From assembly GCA_947561585.1 (NCBI GenBank), contig CANNZV010000930.1, positions 1 through 64,000 of the forward strand: DNA of 64,000 nucleotides. Direction: 5' to 3'. Shown here piece by piece: positions 1 to 9,631 of the stretch (its first letter is position 1; each line of letters opens with the position of its first letter). This DNA is from Caprella mutica. Its lineage: Eukaryota; Arthropoda; Malacostraca; Amphipoda; Caprellidae. The position numbers and the translations under genes were made by a program. The notes under the pieces were generated by a model. It did no database searches, was not told the origin of the DNA, and worked only from the letters and a program-made list of their open reading frames with translations.

Positions 1-673
1 CTTTATACGTATTTGTGTTGTTAATGAACCTTTACAGACCCCCAAACTTAACCTAACCTATCGGAAACTTAATTGCGCTATATCTCGAAAACGAAACGTT
101 TCCACAACAAATGGTGTTCATGAAAAACTTCTTAAAATGGCTCCTTTTACCTATTGAAAGTGTCAAAATATCGAAAATGGTGGGGGACCTGAGTTTCTTT
201 TCAGTCTTTCTAGCTAAAGACTCTAATTCGTTGAAATGTGTTTTTAGCGATGTACGTATAACCCGCAACCTTATGTTAGATGTAAAGTGGAGGAGTAGCC
301 TACATAACTTTGTTTACAGGATAAAGTTCTTTGTTGACCTGATTCAAAAGGGATAACGCTTTTGTTAACTTTATATATCCTCTTTATTTTCATGCAATAA
401 ACTTTGTGTATACATAATTAATGCATTTCACTCGTTTTACAGGGGAATTAGACATTCTTAATCAACTTAACTATATGTGCTTTTCAATTTTCAATAGTGA
501 AGTGCAAGTAAAAATTTGGAAAAATCGCAATGGAATGCTGAAATTCGGAAAAACTCGAATCAATTTATTATCTCATCTAGACTAGTTGGTGAAAATAGAT
601 CCGCATTTTTTGTTTACTCGCAACGTATCTCGTGGATGTTGGGTTTATAATCTAATTGATATTTTTTTACCGG
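1..673. repeat. Leader of copy A, no gene seen
   Basis: AT-rich sequence repeated at 17738-18410. Short ORFs here (81 codons on +, 71 on -) overlap each other and show no family resemblance. Part of it (about 53-208) is inverted relative to about 17455-17600, so it may be the edge of an inverted-repeat element. I see no promoter, tRNA or exon. Confidence 0.5.
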
Positions 674-2010
674 GTATATATATGCATGTCGTTTTAACTT
701 GGTACATACGAAAGTCGATATTATTTTAACTTGGTATATGCATGTCCTTAACATGGCATTTATGCAATTCGTTTTATTTTAACTTGGTATATAGACAAGT
801 CCTCTTAACTTGGTATATATGCAAGTCCCCTTAACTTGGTATATATGCAAGTCCCCTTAACTTGGTATATAGACAAGTCCCCTTAACTTGGTATATATGA
901 AAGTTCCCTTAACTTGGTATATATGCAAATCCCCTTAACTTGGTATATATGCAAGTCCCCTTAACTTGGTATATATGCAAGTCCCCTTAACTTGGTATAT
1001 ATGCAAGTCCCCTTAACATGGTATATACGCAAGTCCCCTTAACTTGGTATATATGCAAGTCCCCTTAACTTGGTATATATGCAAGTCCCCTTAACTTGGT
1101 ATATATGCAAGTCCCCTTAACTTGGTATATATGCAAGTCCCCTTAACTTGGTATATATGCAAGTCCCCTTAACTTGGTATATATGCAAGTCCTCTTAACT
1201 TTGTATATATGCAAGTCCCCTTAACTTGGTATATATGCAAGTTCCCTTAACTTGGTATATATGCAAGTTCCCTTAACTTGGTATATATGCAAGTCCCCTT
1301 AACTTGGTATATATGCAAAACCCATTAACTTGGTATATATGCAAGTCCCCTTAACTTTGTATATATGCAAGTTCCCTTAACTTGGTATATACGCAAGTCC
1401 CCTTAACTTGGTATATATGCAAGTCCCCTTAACTTTGTATATATGCAAGTCCCCTTAACATGGTATATATGCAAGTCCCCTTAACTTGGTATATATGCAA
1501 GTCCCCTTAACTTGGTATATATATGCAAGTCCCCTTAACTTGGTATATATATGCAAGTCCCCTTAACTTGGTATATATGCAAGTCCCCTTAACTTGGTAT
1601 ATATGCAAGTCCCCTTAACTTGGTATATATGCAAGTCCCCTTAACTTGGTATATATGCAAGTCCCCTTAACTTGGTATATATGCAAGTTCCCTTAACTTG
1701 GTATATATGCAAGTTCCCTTAACTTGGTATATATGCAAGTCCCCTTAACTTGGTATATATGCAAGTCCTCTTAACATGGTATATTTGCAAGTCCCCTTAA
1801 CTTGGTATATATGCAAGTCCCCAATTAACTGTGTATATATGCAAGTCCCCAATTAACTGTGTATATATGCAAGTCCCCAATTAACTGTGTATATATGCAA
1901 GTCCCCTTAACTTGGTATATATGCAAGTCCCCTTAACTTGGTATATATGCAAGTCCCCTTAACTTGGTATATATATGCAAGACCCCTTAACTTGGTAAAT
2001 ATGCAAGTTG
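674..2010 (+). repeat. 26-bp satellite array, copy A
   Basis: About 50 tandem units of TTAACTTGGTATATATGCAA plus GTCCCC. Common variants are TTTGTATAT, ACATGGTAT, a TTCCC form and a CCAATTAACTGTG form near 1825-1895. The left edge is degenerate (TTTTAACTTGGTACATACG) and the right edge fades at GGTAAATATGCAAGTTG. No ORF persists. The array is about 370 bp longer than copy B, that is about 14 units. Confidence 0.95.
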
Positions 2011-2577
2011 TTTAGAACTTACATATTCGAAGGAACTTATCAAAATAATTTATTTCAGAAAAACTTGTTAGAAATTTAATGGATAAAATGCCTAAACCTA
2101 AAATAAAAGAATCAGATTCCGAAGGAACTTAGAGAAAGAATAAAAACACCGACTCAGACAAAAAGAAGTCTAAGCAAGGGAACGGACATGGTCTAACTAT
2201 TTTAAAACCAGATTCCATTCAAGTTCGAGATGAATTTGTACCTTTCGATGCAACTACATCCTCTAACGCGATGGCATTTGTGGTTAGGCAGAAGCAATGC
2301 ACTATAAGATCGGAAGAAATGTGTAGCTTGACGAGAAATGTAGCTTCTAAGACTTAAGAAATGCAACGATCAAGAGCAGTCCATTCCTCGCAATAAAAGA
2401 GATTTCGAAAAAGATTCTAAATCAAAACCACCATATCGCCCCCATTCAAAGTGCCTACCAAAACTGGTAGGAACATGAGGGAAAATAGAGACTACTCTTC
2501 TCTTCGAATTCAGACTGCGACTTTTCATTAAAAACCCGTGTGTGTGATCTCGCTGACCAAGTGAGCAAATTAACTGG

Positions 2578-2694
2578 TACCTTCGATGCAGCTGGGACCT
2601 TCGATGCAGCTGGGACCTTCGATGCAGCTGGGACCTTCGATCCAGCCGGGACCTTCGATGCAGCCGGGACCTTCGATGCAGCGGGGACCTTCGA
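2578..2694 (+). repeat. 18-bp minisatellite in DIRS gag, copy A
   Basis: About 6.5 units of GGGACCTTCGATGCAGCC, which in one frame reads Gly-Thr-Phe-Asp-Ala-Ala. The frame continues from LADQVSKLT just upstream, so the expansion lies inside former gag coding sequence. The copy B array is much longer. Confidence 0.9.
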
Positions 2695-2849
2695 TCATAT
2701 CCTGGAAAACTGAATATATTGACATTGTGTGACCATCTTTCTCGCAATTAGGTCACACCACAACTGCTGGATGCTTACGGAATGGACTAAATGCCAACTA
2801 GGGTTCCACAGCAACTCTTGCCTCACAACTTGAAGTTAAAGTGAAGGAG

Positions 2850-2970
2850 GTTCTTCAAAATTCGTTCCGAAATTCGAAAAAAAATAATTACGCTAGATAC
2901 TGGAATAGATTTACTAACTTCTTAGCATCATTCAACTTACCAAGGATTTTTCCATTTAGCCCTCACCTAT
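2850..2970 (+). pseudogene. Tyrosine recombinase N-terminal (core-binding) fragment, DIRS-like
   Basis: One frame reads NYARYWNRFTNFLASFNLP, the typical Y-x-x-x-W-x-x-F-x-x-F pattern of the helical core-binding domain of DIRS/Ngaro recombinases. It follows the RNase H end, as it should in a DIRS pol. It is cut at 2971 by a miniature element, and the recombinase continues at 3869. The same fragment, with the same insertion site, is at about 25140-25264. Confidence 0.65.
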
Positions 2971-3863
2971 AGAGCAGGAGCCCAGGGGGGTCAGCCTAGC
3001 TGAAAAAGTTCACAACAATATTCCGCACCAATTGCTGACCTAGGATCTGTACGTCTGCCGGGTCTCACCTGGTGGGTGCGGTCATGGTCGGGGATTTAAT
3101 GGTAGTCAAAACTAAGCTAGATTAGCTGTGAAGGTTACCACTTGAAACTTATTGCAAAATGTCCAGCATAAGCCCATGTAACATTTATGTTCTTCTACTG
3201 TTCTAAAAAAAATAATTACTGTATTTAATAATAAATAGTAGACTAAATCTACATGGCGTCATGCTATTTATGTTTTTGGATAAAAAAAAACTACCTATGA
3301 ATTAAAGTAAATCAAAGTGTTACTATGAAATGCACCCACAAATTCTTTAGACAATTTAATATTTCTATAATGTTATCTAAAGAACTCTTCTTAGCCTATA
3401 TAGTATATACTAATAAGTTATTTGGTACTATTATTTTTTTGAATAAAATATACTTTTCAAATTTCAGAGAACCTAGTCATAATTTAACGAAGGTCTTCTA
3501 TATCATCTCTGAAATTAAAAAAAAGATTTTATTAAAAATTAAATAATAACTGATTAGTACTTTAAACGAATTATTTTGATAACTCATTTAATAAAAATAA
3601 TGAATTAAGACACTGTACTGTGTATAGCCTATCTATAAATTTTGTACATACCTACTAGTGAGCAATAAGTTTCAATTGGTAACCTTTTCAGCTAATCTAG
3701 CTTAGTTTTGACTACCATTAAAACCCCGCCATGACCGCACCCACCAGGTGAGACCCGGCAGACGTACAGATCCTAGGTCAGCAATTGGTGCGAAATATTG
3801 TGATACTATTTAAAATCGGTAACTTTTTCAGCTAGGCTGACCCCCCTGGGCTCCCGGTCTACT
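2971..3863. mobile_element. Long-TIR miniature element in the recombinase
   Basis: The ends are inverted copies of each other for about 200 bp: GAGCCCAGGGGGGTCAGCCT at the left end is mirrored at 3834-3855, and the shared part runs through GGTCTCACCTGGTGGGTGCG to TAGTCAAAACTAAGC. The interior is AT-rich without coding potential. The flanks (CTATAG left, AATAG right) may contain a degenerate target duplication, but its length is uncertain. Removing the element joins the two recombinase parts. Superfamily not assigned. Confidence 0.75.
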
Positions 3864-3868
3864 AATAG

Positions 3869-4440
3869 CTCTTTTTATTACTCATCTTCATAACAAAAAT
3901 TTTAAAGATCTCACTTGATCACCCTCGCAGCTGTACATAAATTAATTTCAAAAGCTGACCCTACCTCCGTTTACGTGGTAACACGTATGTTGAAAGATGT
4001 AGAAAATATGTCCAAGAATAACGAACCATCTAAATTGTTGCCTATTTCTTTGTGTTTACTGGAACAAATGGTAGAAGAATTACCAAACATATTACCGTAA
4101 TTTGAGGTTTTGTTATTATTTCTCCTGTGTTACTATTGTTGTTTAAGAGTTAGCGAAATTGCTTATTGCAACGATACGTCACATCCTCTAACTCTAAATA
4201 ATTTATCAATGAAATCTCCTCCAGTTCCTCCGTTAAAAAAAAGTATATTTCAATTTGTATAACATTCTAAAGAACCTTGTTCCATAGTTTTACCACCTTC
4301 TAATAATGTCAAGTGTCCCGATTTAATTATTTATTGATTTAATTGTCAGCATTTGTCATATTACTTTATTTATGATGGATACACTTTTCCGCGATTGTAC
4401 CAATAGCTATAAGCTCCACCAAGGTTGTTGCTATTCATAT
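3869..4440 (+). pseudogene. Tyrosine recombinase catalytic-domain remnant, DIRS-like
   Basis: Frames here read VHKLISKADPTSVYVVTRML, then LLPISLCLLEQMVEELPNIL, then CLRVSEIAYC. LRVSEI matches the first catalytic arginine box of DIRS-type tyrosine recombinases. It is followed by a strand-rich stretch (HSKEPCSIVLPP, then KCPDLIIY) and a degenerate DGYTFPR-like region. At least two in-frame stops and one shift break it. The end is interrupted at 4451 by a hAT miniature element. The assignment rests on motif order and on the RNase H just upstream. Confidence 0.65.
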
Positions 4441-4450
4441 GTACTACTGT

Positions 4451-5240
4451 CAGAGATGGGCGGGAAAGTACTTCCCAAGTACTAAGTAACAAGTAAGTAC
4501 TTTGAAGAATTACTTAGAAGTACTTGTTACAAGTACTTGTTACTTTACAAGTAAAAAGTACTTTGCAAAGTACATTTTTTCCTTTCAGTCAAGAGATTTT
4601 AAATCTCTACAAAATTAATTCTTTCTCTCAACAAAACTGTATATAGAGCAACTGGATAAAAACTAGAGTTTGAAGAGGTCCAACATGTTGGAAAATTGTT
4701 TGTCAAGCAGTAAAATCGAAAACTAAGACTGTAAGACATTGTATACTTTTATGTGACGGTGAATATTTATATATTCTAACATACAATCATGTATAGAGAC
4801 TATGAGTTATATTGACCAATTTAAGTACATTGAATATAATTATTTTTGATACCTAGATATCACAACCAATATTTACCAAACACATTGACGAATTATAAGC
4901 GTGTGGACGTGTACAGTGAGTCACTGTGGTGATGTACTATCAGAGTAAAGAGTCACTGTGATGATGTACCATCAGAGAAAAGAGTCGCTGTGATGATGTT
5001 CTATCAGAGAAAAAAGTCACTGAGAAGATGTACCATCAGAGTTAACAGCATAAATTATTAGTTTTTAAATTGTATAGTAAATGTACTCGGTACTTGAAAG
5101 TACTTTAAAAAGTACTTTGTACTTGTACTTTGAAAGTACTTTTTTATTTGAATATTTGGGCAACTACTTCAAGTACATTGATTTACGAGTACTTGTTCTT
5201 AGTACTTAAGTACTTTCGATGTACTTTTCGCCCATCTCTG
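4451..5240. mobile_element. hAT-type miniature element, copy A
   Basis: Ends are CAGAGATGGGCG and its inverted copy CGCCCATCTCTG. They are flanked by a perfect 8-bp target duplication ACTACTGT at 4443-4450 and 5241-5248. An 8-bp duplication and CA(G)-type TIRs are hallmarks of the hAT superfamily. Interior: dense AGTACTT/AAGTACTT motifs near both ends, and four units of a 32-bp repeat (AGTCACTGTGATGATGTACC...) at about 4918-5045. No transposase, so it is non-autonomous. Confidence 0.85.
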
Positions 5241-5248
5241 ACTACTGT

Positions 5249-6570
5249 ACACAGGTAACATCTGTCAGTTATAATTCTGTGTATGACACACAAAAATAAA
5301 AAGAAATAACCCCTATATTTTTTATTTCCTGTCTAGTAGGAGAACTTCAAATGTAAAATATCTGAAATTGATTTGGTTGATGTTCAAAAATTTACAGTAT
5401 TAGAATAGAAAAACTTTGAAAAATCGGCCTTGAGGCAAAATGTTCTGCCGATACAAAAATTCGTCGACAAATTTTCCTATCGACCAATTTTTTTGACGGC
5501 ATATCTTCCATCGACAGAGTTTCCTAGTGTTAGTCTTCTGATGTTATAAAATATAAAGTTAACGTAAATTATGTATTGGCAAATTAGGTGTAAAGTAAAT
5601 ACCTCAAGTGAATCTATTATCATCAAATGATAAACTCATTACGGAATTTTCCAATAGAATCCTACCTCTTCATACAATAGTATATATCAGAAGAGTTCAT
5701 AAGCGGGAGTCAGTAGTGGTGTGGGATCTGAGGTCTAGTTAATAGGAGCTCTGCTCCTTGGTGATCGCCATTATTGTCCCTCCCCGTCTCGCGGTGTGTG
5801 TCTGTATCTTAAAAGACAATGTAATAGATTCACTTGTGAAACCGTTTGGTTGGAACAAAAACTCTTTATCAATATACAGTACTTATAAGTGTAAGAACTG
5901 TTGTATCTTTACCCTTACTTAGCGCTCAATACTTATCGAAGTATATTAAGAGACCGATAAGTGATTCAACTATCCTTACTTAGTGCTCAATAATTATGAA
6001 AGTATCTAGGAGTGAACTAAGTAATAAAGGTTTGTCTGTATAGGTTTTAGACAGCTAACAAACGTACAATGAATGAAACTAACAATATAAATACAACAAA
6101 TGTGAATGTACGGTAAAAGATAACATTTAATAACATTCACTAACATCCACTATAATACCTAGATCCATTATTAATTATTACAGAACGATTCCGGGCTTCC
6201 CTGCAAATCTAATCCACTTAGCTTTTTAAACATCCGAATAAATTGTACCATTTTCCCTCGCTGTTCCACTCAAACCCAATAATTTCCAACCGATATGTGT
6301 TGAAAAGCTAGTTTTTAATGCTACTATCTATTACATTGGTACTTGTTACCCCGGGTAGCACTAACAACCTTCCCATCTTTGAAGTGGAGTTTGCCACCTA
6401 CTATATCCCAACCATGTAATCGTCGGGGACAATCAGGCGGTAACCGAATTAAGTGTTTTTTAGCAAATCGTGTTACGTCATTGATAAGGTTTATATCACT
6501 ATTTGTATAGTATGTACATTTAATATATATTTGAATTCTGATTCTTAAATATGAAAGTTGAGATAACATT
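5249..6570. other. No gene recognised; shared with copy B
   Basis: AT-rich sequence duplicated at 27027-28187. Copy A has about 170 extra bases (about 5590-5760, TAAAGTAAATACC...GAGCTCTG) missing from B. A 103-codon ORF on the minus strand (6324-6635, matched at 27937-28248) starts inside the 117-bp promoter repeat and resembles no family I know. Confidence 0.5.
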
Positions 6571-6804
6571 TCAAACTCTATCCCAGCCTTCCTCAGAGTG
6601 ACGAAGAAGCTCCGCCACTTTCGGGGACGGAGCACTCTCTTTTCCCCCGCCCTCTTCTTTCATGGGAGGAGCCTTACTCTTATATAATCAAACTCTATCC
6701 CATCCTTCCTCAGAGTGACGAAGGAGCTCCGCCCCTTCCAGAGACGGAGCACTCTCTTTTCCCCTGCCCTCTTCTTTCATGGGAGGAGCCTTACTCTTAT
6801 ATAA
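6571..6804 (+). repeat. 117-bp tandem duplication containing TATA-like boxes
   Basis: Two adjacent 117-bp units (6571-6687 and 6688-6804), each with GACGAAG, GGAGCTCCGCC, GGGACGGAGCACTCTC, CATGGGAGGAGCCTTACTCT and a final TATATAA. GC content is clearly higher than in the surrounding DNA. The same pair is present in copy B at about 28187-28416. Confidence 0.8.
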
Positions 6805-6833
6805 GACAGATGCATGGGCGGGTCCCTATCAGT
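6798..6833 (+). promoter_or_regulatory. Candidate RNA polymerase II core promoter, copy A
   Basis: TATATAAG at 6798-6805 is followed by the arthropod-type initiator TCAGT at 6829-6833. The initiator A lies 33 bases downstream of the first T of the TATA box, which is the usual spacing. Two GC-rich 117-bp units lie immediately upstream, as repeated promoter modules do in retroelement terminal repeats. It points toward the 56-bp splice-donor repeats. No transcript evidence is visible here. Confidence 0.4.
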
Positions 6834-7208
6834 TCTCATGTAACAGTGCAGATAGTTGCTATACAAGGCTCTAATTACTTTGTGAATTTCATTTAGTTCA
6901 AAAGAAACTCGCTTCTCATTTTTTGTAAATTACCATTTTTCGCGTTAGCTCCCATTCCTCACTCAACGTATGTCCCCCAGGTGTCCGTGTCCCTTCTTTT
7001 GATTCCACCAAACTTCACTTTTTTTGATACGGATAGTGACACTTGTGATGATGATTGTAATGGTGAACAGTTTTGTGAATAGCAATACTAATTTTTATTC
7101 AATTCTCTGCTGTTCTTCCTGGTAAGTTATGTTTGCTTTTGTAAATATATTTATGAAATGAAGAGCGAGTGAGACGACAAAAAAAGTTTCCATCCTTTTA
7201 TTTTTCTA

Positions 7209-8506
7209 CAGGGTGGGGCGTAAGTTTGGAAGCAATTTTTCAAACATTAATATAATTCTTAAAAACAAGTTCCTAAGTATGTGACAGGGTTTGAACTATA
7301 GTAGAGACACTACATTATGACGTGGCAGTGTTATTTTTTACAAAAATTTAGTCAATTCAAAAATGTCAGACAAAAGAGAAGCCATTATTGCTCTACACCG
7401 TGCCGGGAAGTCAGATTCCGTCATTTCAAAGACTCTCTCAATAGCGAGATCGACTGTTTGGAAGTGTGTGAAGCGTTTTTATGAGAGAGGAGACTTGACT
7501 GATCGTCCAAGAAGTGGTAGACCACGCTCACAACGCACCAAACAACTGATAAAATGTGCCCGAGAGAAGATCAGGAGGAACCCGAAAAGGTCAATACGAT
7601 TGTTAGCCAAAACAGCTAATGTGAGTCCCAGAACAATGAGAAGAGTTGTCAAAGAAGACCTAAATATGTCCTCTTTCACCCTCCAAAAGAGACAGACTCT
7701 GTCAGAAGCTGTAAAGAAAAAGAGATTGGAGAGAAGCAAAGCACTTCTGAGAGAATTGAAGTCTGGCACGGCTGGTGAAATTGTTTGGTCTGACGAAAAA
7801 AATTTCACAGTGGAAATGGCTCACAACCGGAGGAATGACAGAATAATTGGTAAAAGTGCAAAAGACATCCCATACAACCAAAAAACTGTCCACAGAACCA
7901 TGAAACCTGCTTCAGTAATGGTCTGGGCCGCCGTTTCAGAAACTTGGAGATCTCCTTTAATTTTTGTGGAACAAGGCGCCAAAATCAATGCTAAATGTTA
8001 TATTAAGAATATTTTGACGCCGATGTTGGAGTCAGCTAAGGATCACTTCGGCAATGACACTCTATGGACATTTCAGCAAGTCGGCGCGACTTCACATACT
8101 GCAAATGTCACTCAAAACTGGTGCCATGACCATCTTCCACGGTTTTGGTCCAAAGAAATATGGCCTCCCTGCTCCCCAGATGTTAATCCTATGGACTTTT
8201 CAGTATGGTCCATTCTTGAATCAAAGGCCTGTGGCAAATTTCATCGCAGTGTGGATGATTTAAAGCGTTCGCTCCAGAGATCTTGGAAGGAAATTTCACA
8301 AGAACAGTTGCGTGCCGCAGTAGGAGGAGTTCGGAGGAGATTTGGGACTGTTATTAAAAACAAGGGGCGACATTTTGAATAAATTTATGATTTTTGAATT
8401 CTTAAAACCCTTATAGTAATAATACATAACTGTAAATTATTAAATGTATTTTTCGTTGGATTATAATATGCACTTTCATTTGTTTCCAAACTTACGCCCC
8501 ACCCTG
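7209..8506 (+). mobile_element. Full-length mariner element, maT-like
   Basis: A 1298-bp element with inverted ends beginning CAGGGTGGGGCGTAAG, matching for 23 bases before the first mismatch. The TA target lies at 7207-7208, and the right copy is mutated to TT (8507-8508). Copy B has the unoccupied site at about 28824 (TTTTTCTAGAGCTTTCG), so this insertion happened after the segmental duplication. It contains one uninterrupted transposase ORF. Confidence 0.93.
7363..8382 (+). CDS. Mariner transposase with lost second catalytic Asp
   Basis: A 339-codon ORF, normal length for a mariner cut-and-paste transposase, which acts on the terminal repeats in the nucleus. Residues 1-50 form a helix-turn-helix that ends at the GRPR box (about 53-56), followed by a second DNA-binding helical region. 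The first catalytic Asp is in IVWSDEKNF (about 143). The second should be the D of FQQDGA, but here it reads FQQVGATSHT (codon GTC, one base from GAC). The third Asp is in SPDVNPMDFSVWS, 37 residues after the second site, which places it in the DD37D maT group. The ORF is otherwise intact, but loss of a catalytic residue should make the enzyme inactive. ATG chosen as first in frame within the TIRs. Confidence 0.9.
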   Translation: MSDKREAIIALHRAGKSDSVISKTLSIARSTVWKCVKRFYERGDLTDRPRSGRPRSQRTKQLIKCAREKIRRNPKRSIRLLAKTANVSPRTMRRVVKEDLNMSSFTLQKRQTLSEAVKKKRLERSKALLRELKSGTAGEIVWSDEKNFTVEMAHNRRNDRIIGKSAKDIPYNQKTVHRTMKPASVMVWAAVSETWRSPLIFVEQGAKINAKCYIKNILTPMLESAKDHFGNDTLWTFQQVGATSHTANVTQNWCHDHLPRFWSKEIWPPCSPDVNPMDFSVWSILESKACGKFHRSVDDLKRSLQRSWKEISQEQLRAAVGGVRRRFGTVIKNKGRHFE

Positions 8507-8508
8507 TT

Positions 8509-8776
8509 GAGCTTTCGAATAATTCAATATTCATTATCAATATCTTAATTTTGACTAATTTTAAACAAAATAAGTAGAAATAAGAAGTATTATGGATACC
8601 AAAATTAATAAAGTCACCTAACTAATTCATAAATAATAAAGAAAAGGGAAAAATCATAGAAAATAATAAGTTATTAACCCAAAATAGCTAAGTTAAATGA
8701 ACTTGCTTGTTCATTGAGCGATGGAGACTGTTTATGAAAGTACCTATACAGATAGAAAATCAATTATTACAGTTGG
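8509..8776. repeat. Penelope-like terminal inverted-repeat segment, copy A
   Basis: Matches the left inverted arm of the Penelope-like element in copy B (about 28826-29100) and, inverted, 30890-31115. In copy A the sequence passes from ATTACAGTTGG straight into the 56-bp repeats, so the coding body is absent here. Confidence 0.7.
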
Positions 8777-8871
8777 TTCTTCTTCTGTTCTTCCTGGTAA
8801 GTGATGTTGGCTTTTGTAAATAGCAATACTACTTTCTCTTCTGTTCTTCCTGGTAAGTGATGTTGGCTTTT
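8777..8871 (+). repeat. 56-bp splice-donor repeats, copy A (about 1.7 units)
   Basis: One partial and one full unit of the repeat that is amplified 11-fold at 31217-31832. Each contains TTCTTCCTGGTAAGTGATG, a consensus 5' splice site. A degenerate relative is at about 7078-7142. Confidence 0.85.
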
Positions 8872-8918
8872 GTAAATATTTTATTTGTTTTTAGGCCTTT
8901 TTCATTCCTTTTTTTCAG
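8853..8918 (+). other. Candidate 66-bp intron before the tandem arrays, copy A
   Basis: Donor CTG|GTAAGT at 8853 and acceptor TTTTTTTCAG ending at 8918 after a long pyrimidine tract. The size suits an insect-type short intron. Just downstream, an ATG at 8945 opens a frame that runs through all four tandem arrays to 12253. The same arrangement in copy B (31814-31879, also 66 bp) leads to an ATG frame that stops at 32550. Whether it is spliced is unknown. Confidence 0.4.
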
Positions 8919-8966
8919 TTGCTATTCTTGTTTCCTGTGTAAAGATGAGTTACTTAAAGATGAACC

Positions 8967-9157
8967 CTCAGGAAAAGAACTCACAGGAAAAGAACTCACA
9001 GGAAAAGAACTCACAGGAAAAGAACTCTCAGGAAAAGAACTCACAGGAAAAGAACTCACAGGAAAAGAACTCACAGGAAAAGAACTCACAGGAAAAGAAC
9101 TCACAGGAAAAGAACTCACAGGAAAAGAACTCACAGGAAAAGAACTCACAGGAAAAG
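8967..9157 (+). repeat. 15-bp GGAAAAGAACTCACA array, copy A
   Basis: About 13 near-perfect units. The period of 15 keeps frames open (EKNSQ, GKELT). Confidence 0.95.
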
Positions 9158-9265
9158 ACGACAAGAAAAAGACGACAGGAAAAAGACGACAGGAAAAAGA
9201 CGTCAGGAAAAAACGACAAGAAAAAACGACAAGAAAAAACGACAAGAAAAAACGACAAGAAAAAA
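9158..9265 (+). repeat. 14-bp GACGACAAGAAAAA-type array, copy A
   Basis: About eight imperfect units of GACGACAGGAAAAA or GACAAGAAAAAAC, second in the fixed order of four arrays. It grades into the 16-bp array through an AAGTCGACAAGAG transition. Confidence 0.85.
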
Positions 9266-9615
9266 AGTCGACAAGAGAAAAGGTCGACAAGAGAAAAGGT
9301 CGACAAGAGAAAAGGTCGACGAAAGAAAAGGTCGACGAGAGAAAAGGTCGACGAGAGAAAAGGTCGACGAGAGAAAAGGTCGACGAGAGAAAAGGTCGAC
9401 GAGAGAAAAGGTCGATTAGAGAAAAGGTCGACGAGAGAAAAGGTCGACGAGAGAAAAGGTCGACGAGAGAAAAGGTCGACGAGAGAAAAGGTCGACGAGA
9501 GAAAAGGTCGACGAGAGAAAAGGTCGACGAGAGAAAAGGTCGACGAGAGAAAAGGTCGACGAGAGAAAAGGTCGACGGGAGAAAAGATCGACGGGAGAAA
9601 AGGTCGACAAGGAAA
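9266..9615 (+). repeat. 16-bp GTCGACGAGAGAAAAG array, copy A
   Basis: About 22 units, nearly all carrying the palindrome GTCGAC (exceptions GTCGATTAG and GATCGACGG). A period of 16 cycles through three frames every 48 bases, none with a stop. Confidence 0.95.
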
Positions 9616-9631
9616 ACTCCTCCAATTACGT

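Larger units (their letters stand above)
2079..4440 (+). mobile_element. DIRS-like tyrosine-recombinase retrotransposon, internally deleted (copy A)
   Basis: Remnant with the start of a gag-like frame (ATG at 2079, stopped after 18 codons), an 18-bp minisatellite, then the end of an RNase H domain (about 2695-2800, a PGKLN...HLSRN pattern) and a tyrosine recombinase (about 2850-2970 and 3869-4440). At about 2692 the minisatellite joins directly to the RNase H end. In copy B about 4.9 kb lies between these points, and the join shares only the bases AT, so an internal deletion with microhomology is likely. A miniature element (2971-3863) splits the recombinase. Frames are broken by stops and shifts, so it is not functional. 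Confidence 0.7.

Noticed and set aside
43..60. AACCTAACCTA, resembling the insect telomere repeat
   Set aside because: Only two units, repeated at 17780-17797 as part of the duplication. No array.
53..356. Short ORFs on both strands at 53-356, repeated at 17790-18093
   Set aside because: Overlapping frames on opposite strands in a repeated AT-rich leader, with no family resemblance or start context.
5690..6200. Possible LTR of a retrovirus-like element
   Set aside because: No TG..CA pair, primer-binding site or flanking duplication could be found.
6324..6635. 103-codon minus-strand ORF, also at 27937-28248
   Set aside because: Its start lies in the 117-bp promoter repeat. It resembles no family, and conservation in both copies only reflects recent duplication.
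8885..8960. Apparent signal peptide (FLGLFHSFFSVAILVSCV) in front of the repeat ORF
   Set aside because: It begins at a TTG, not an ATG, and lies over a pyrimidine tract and splice acceptor. The first ATG is at 8945, after this stretch.
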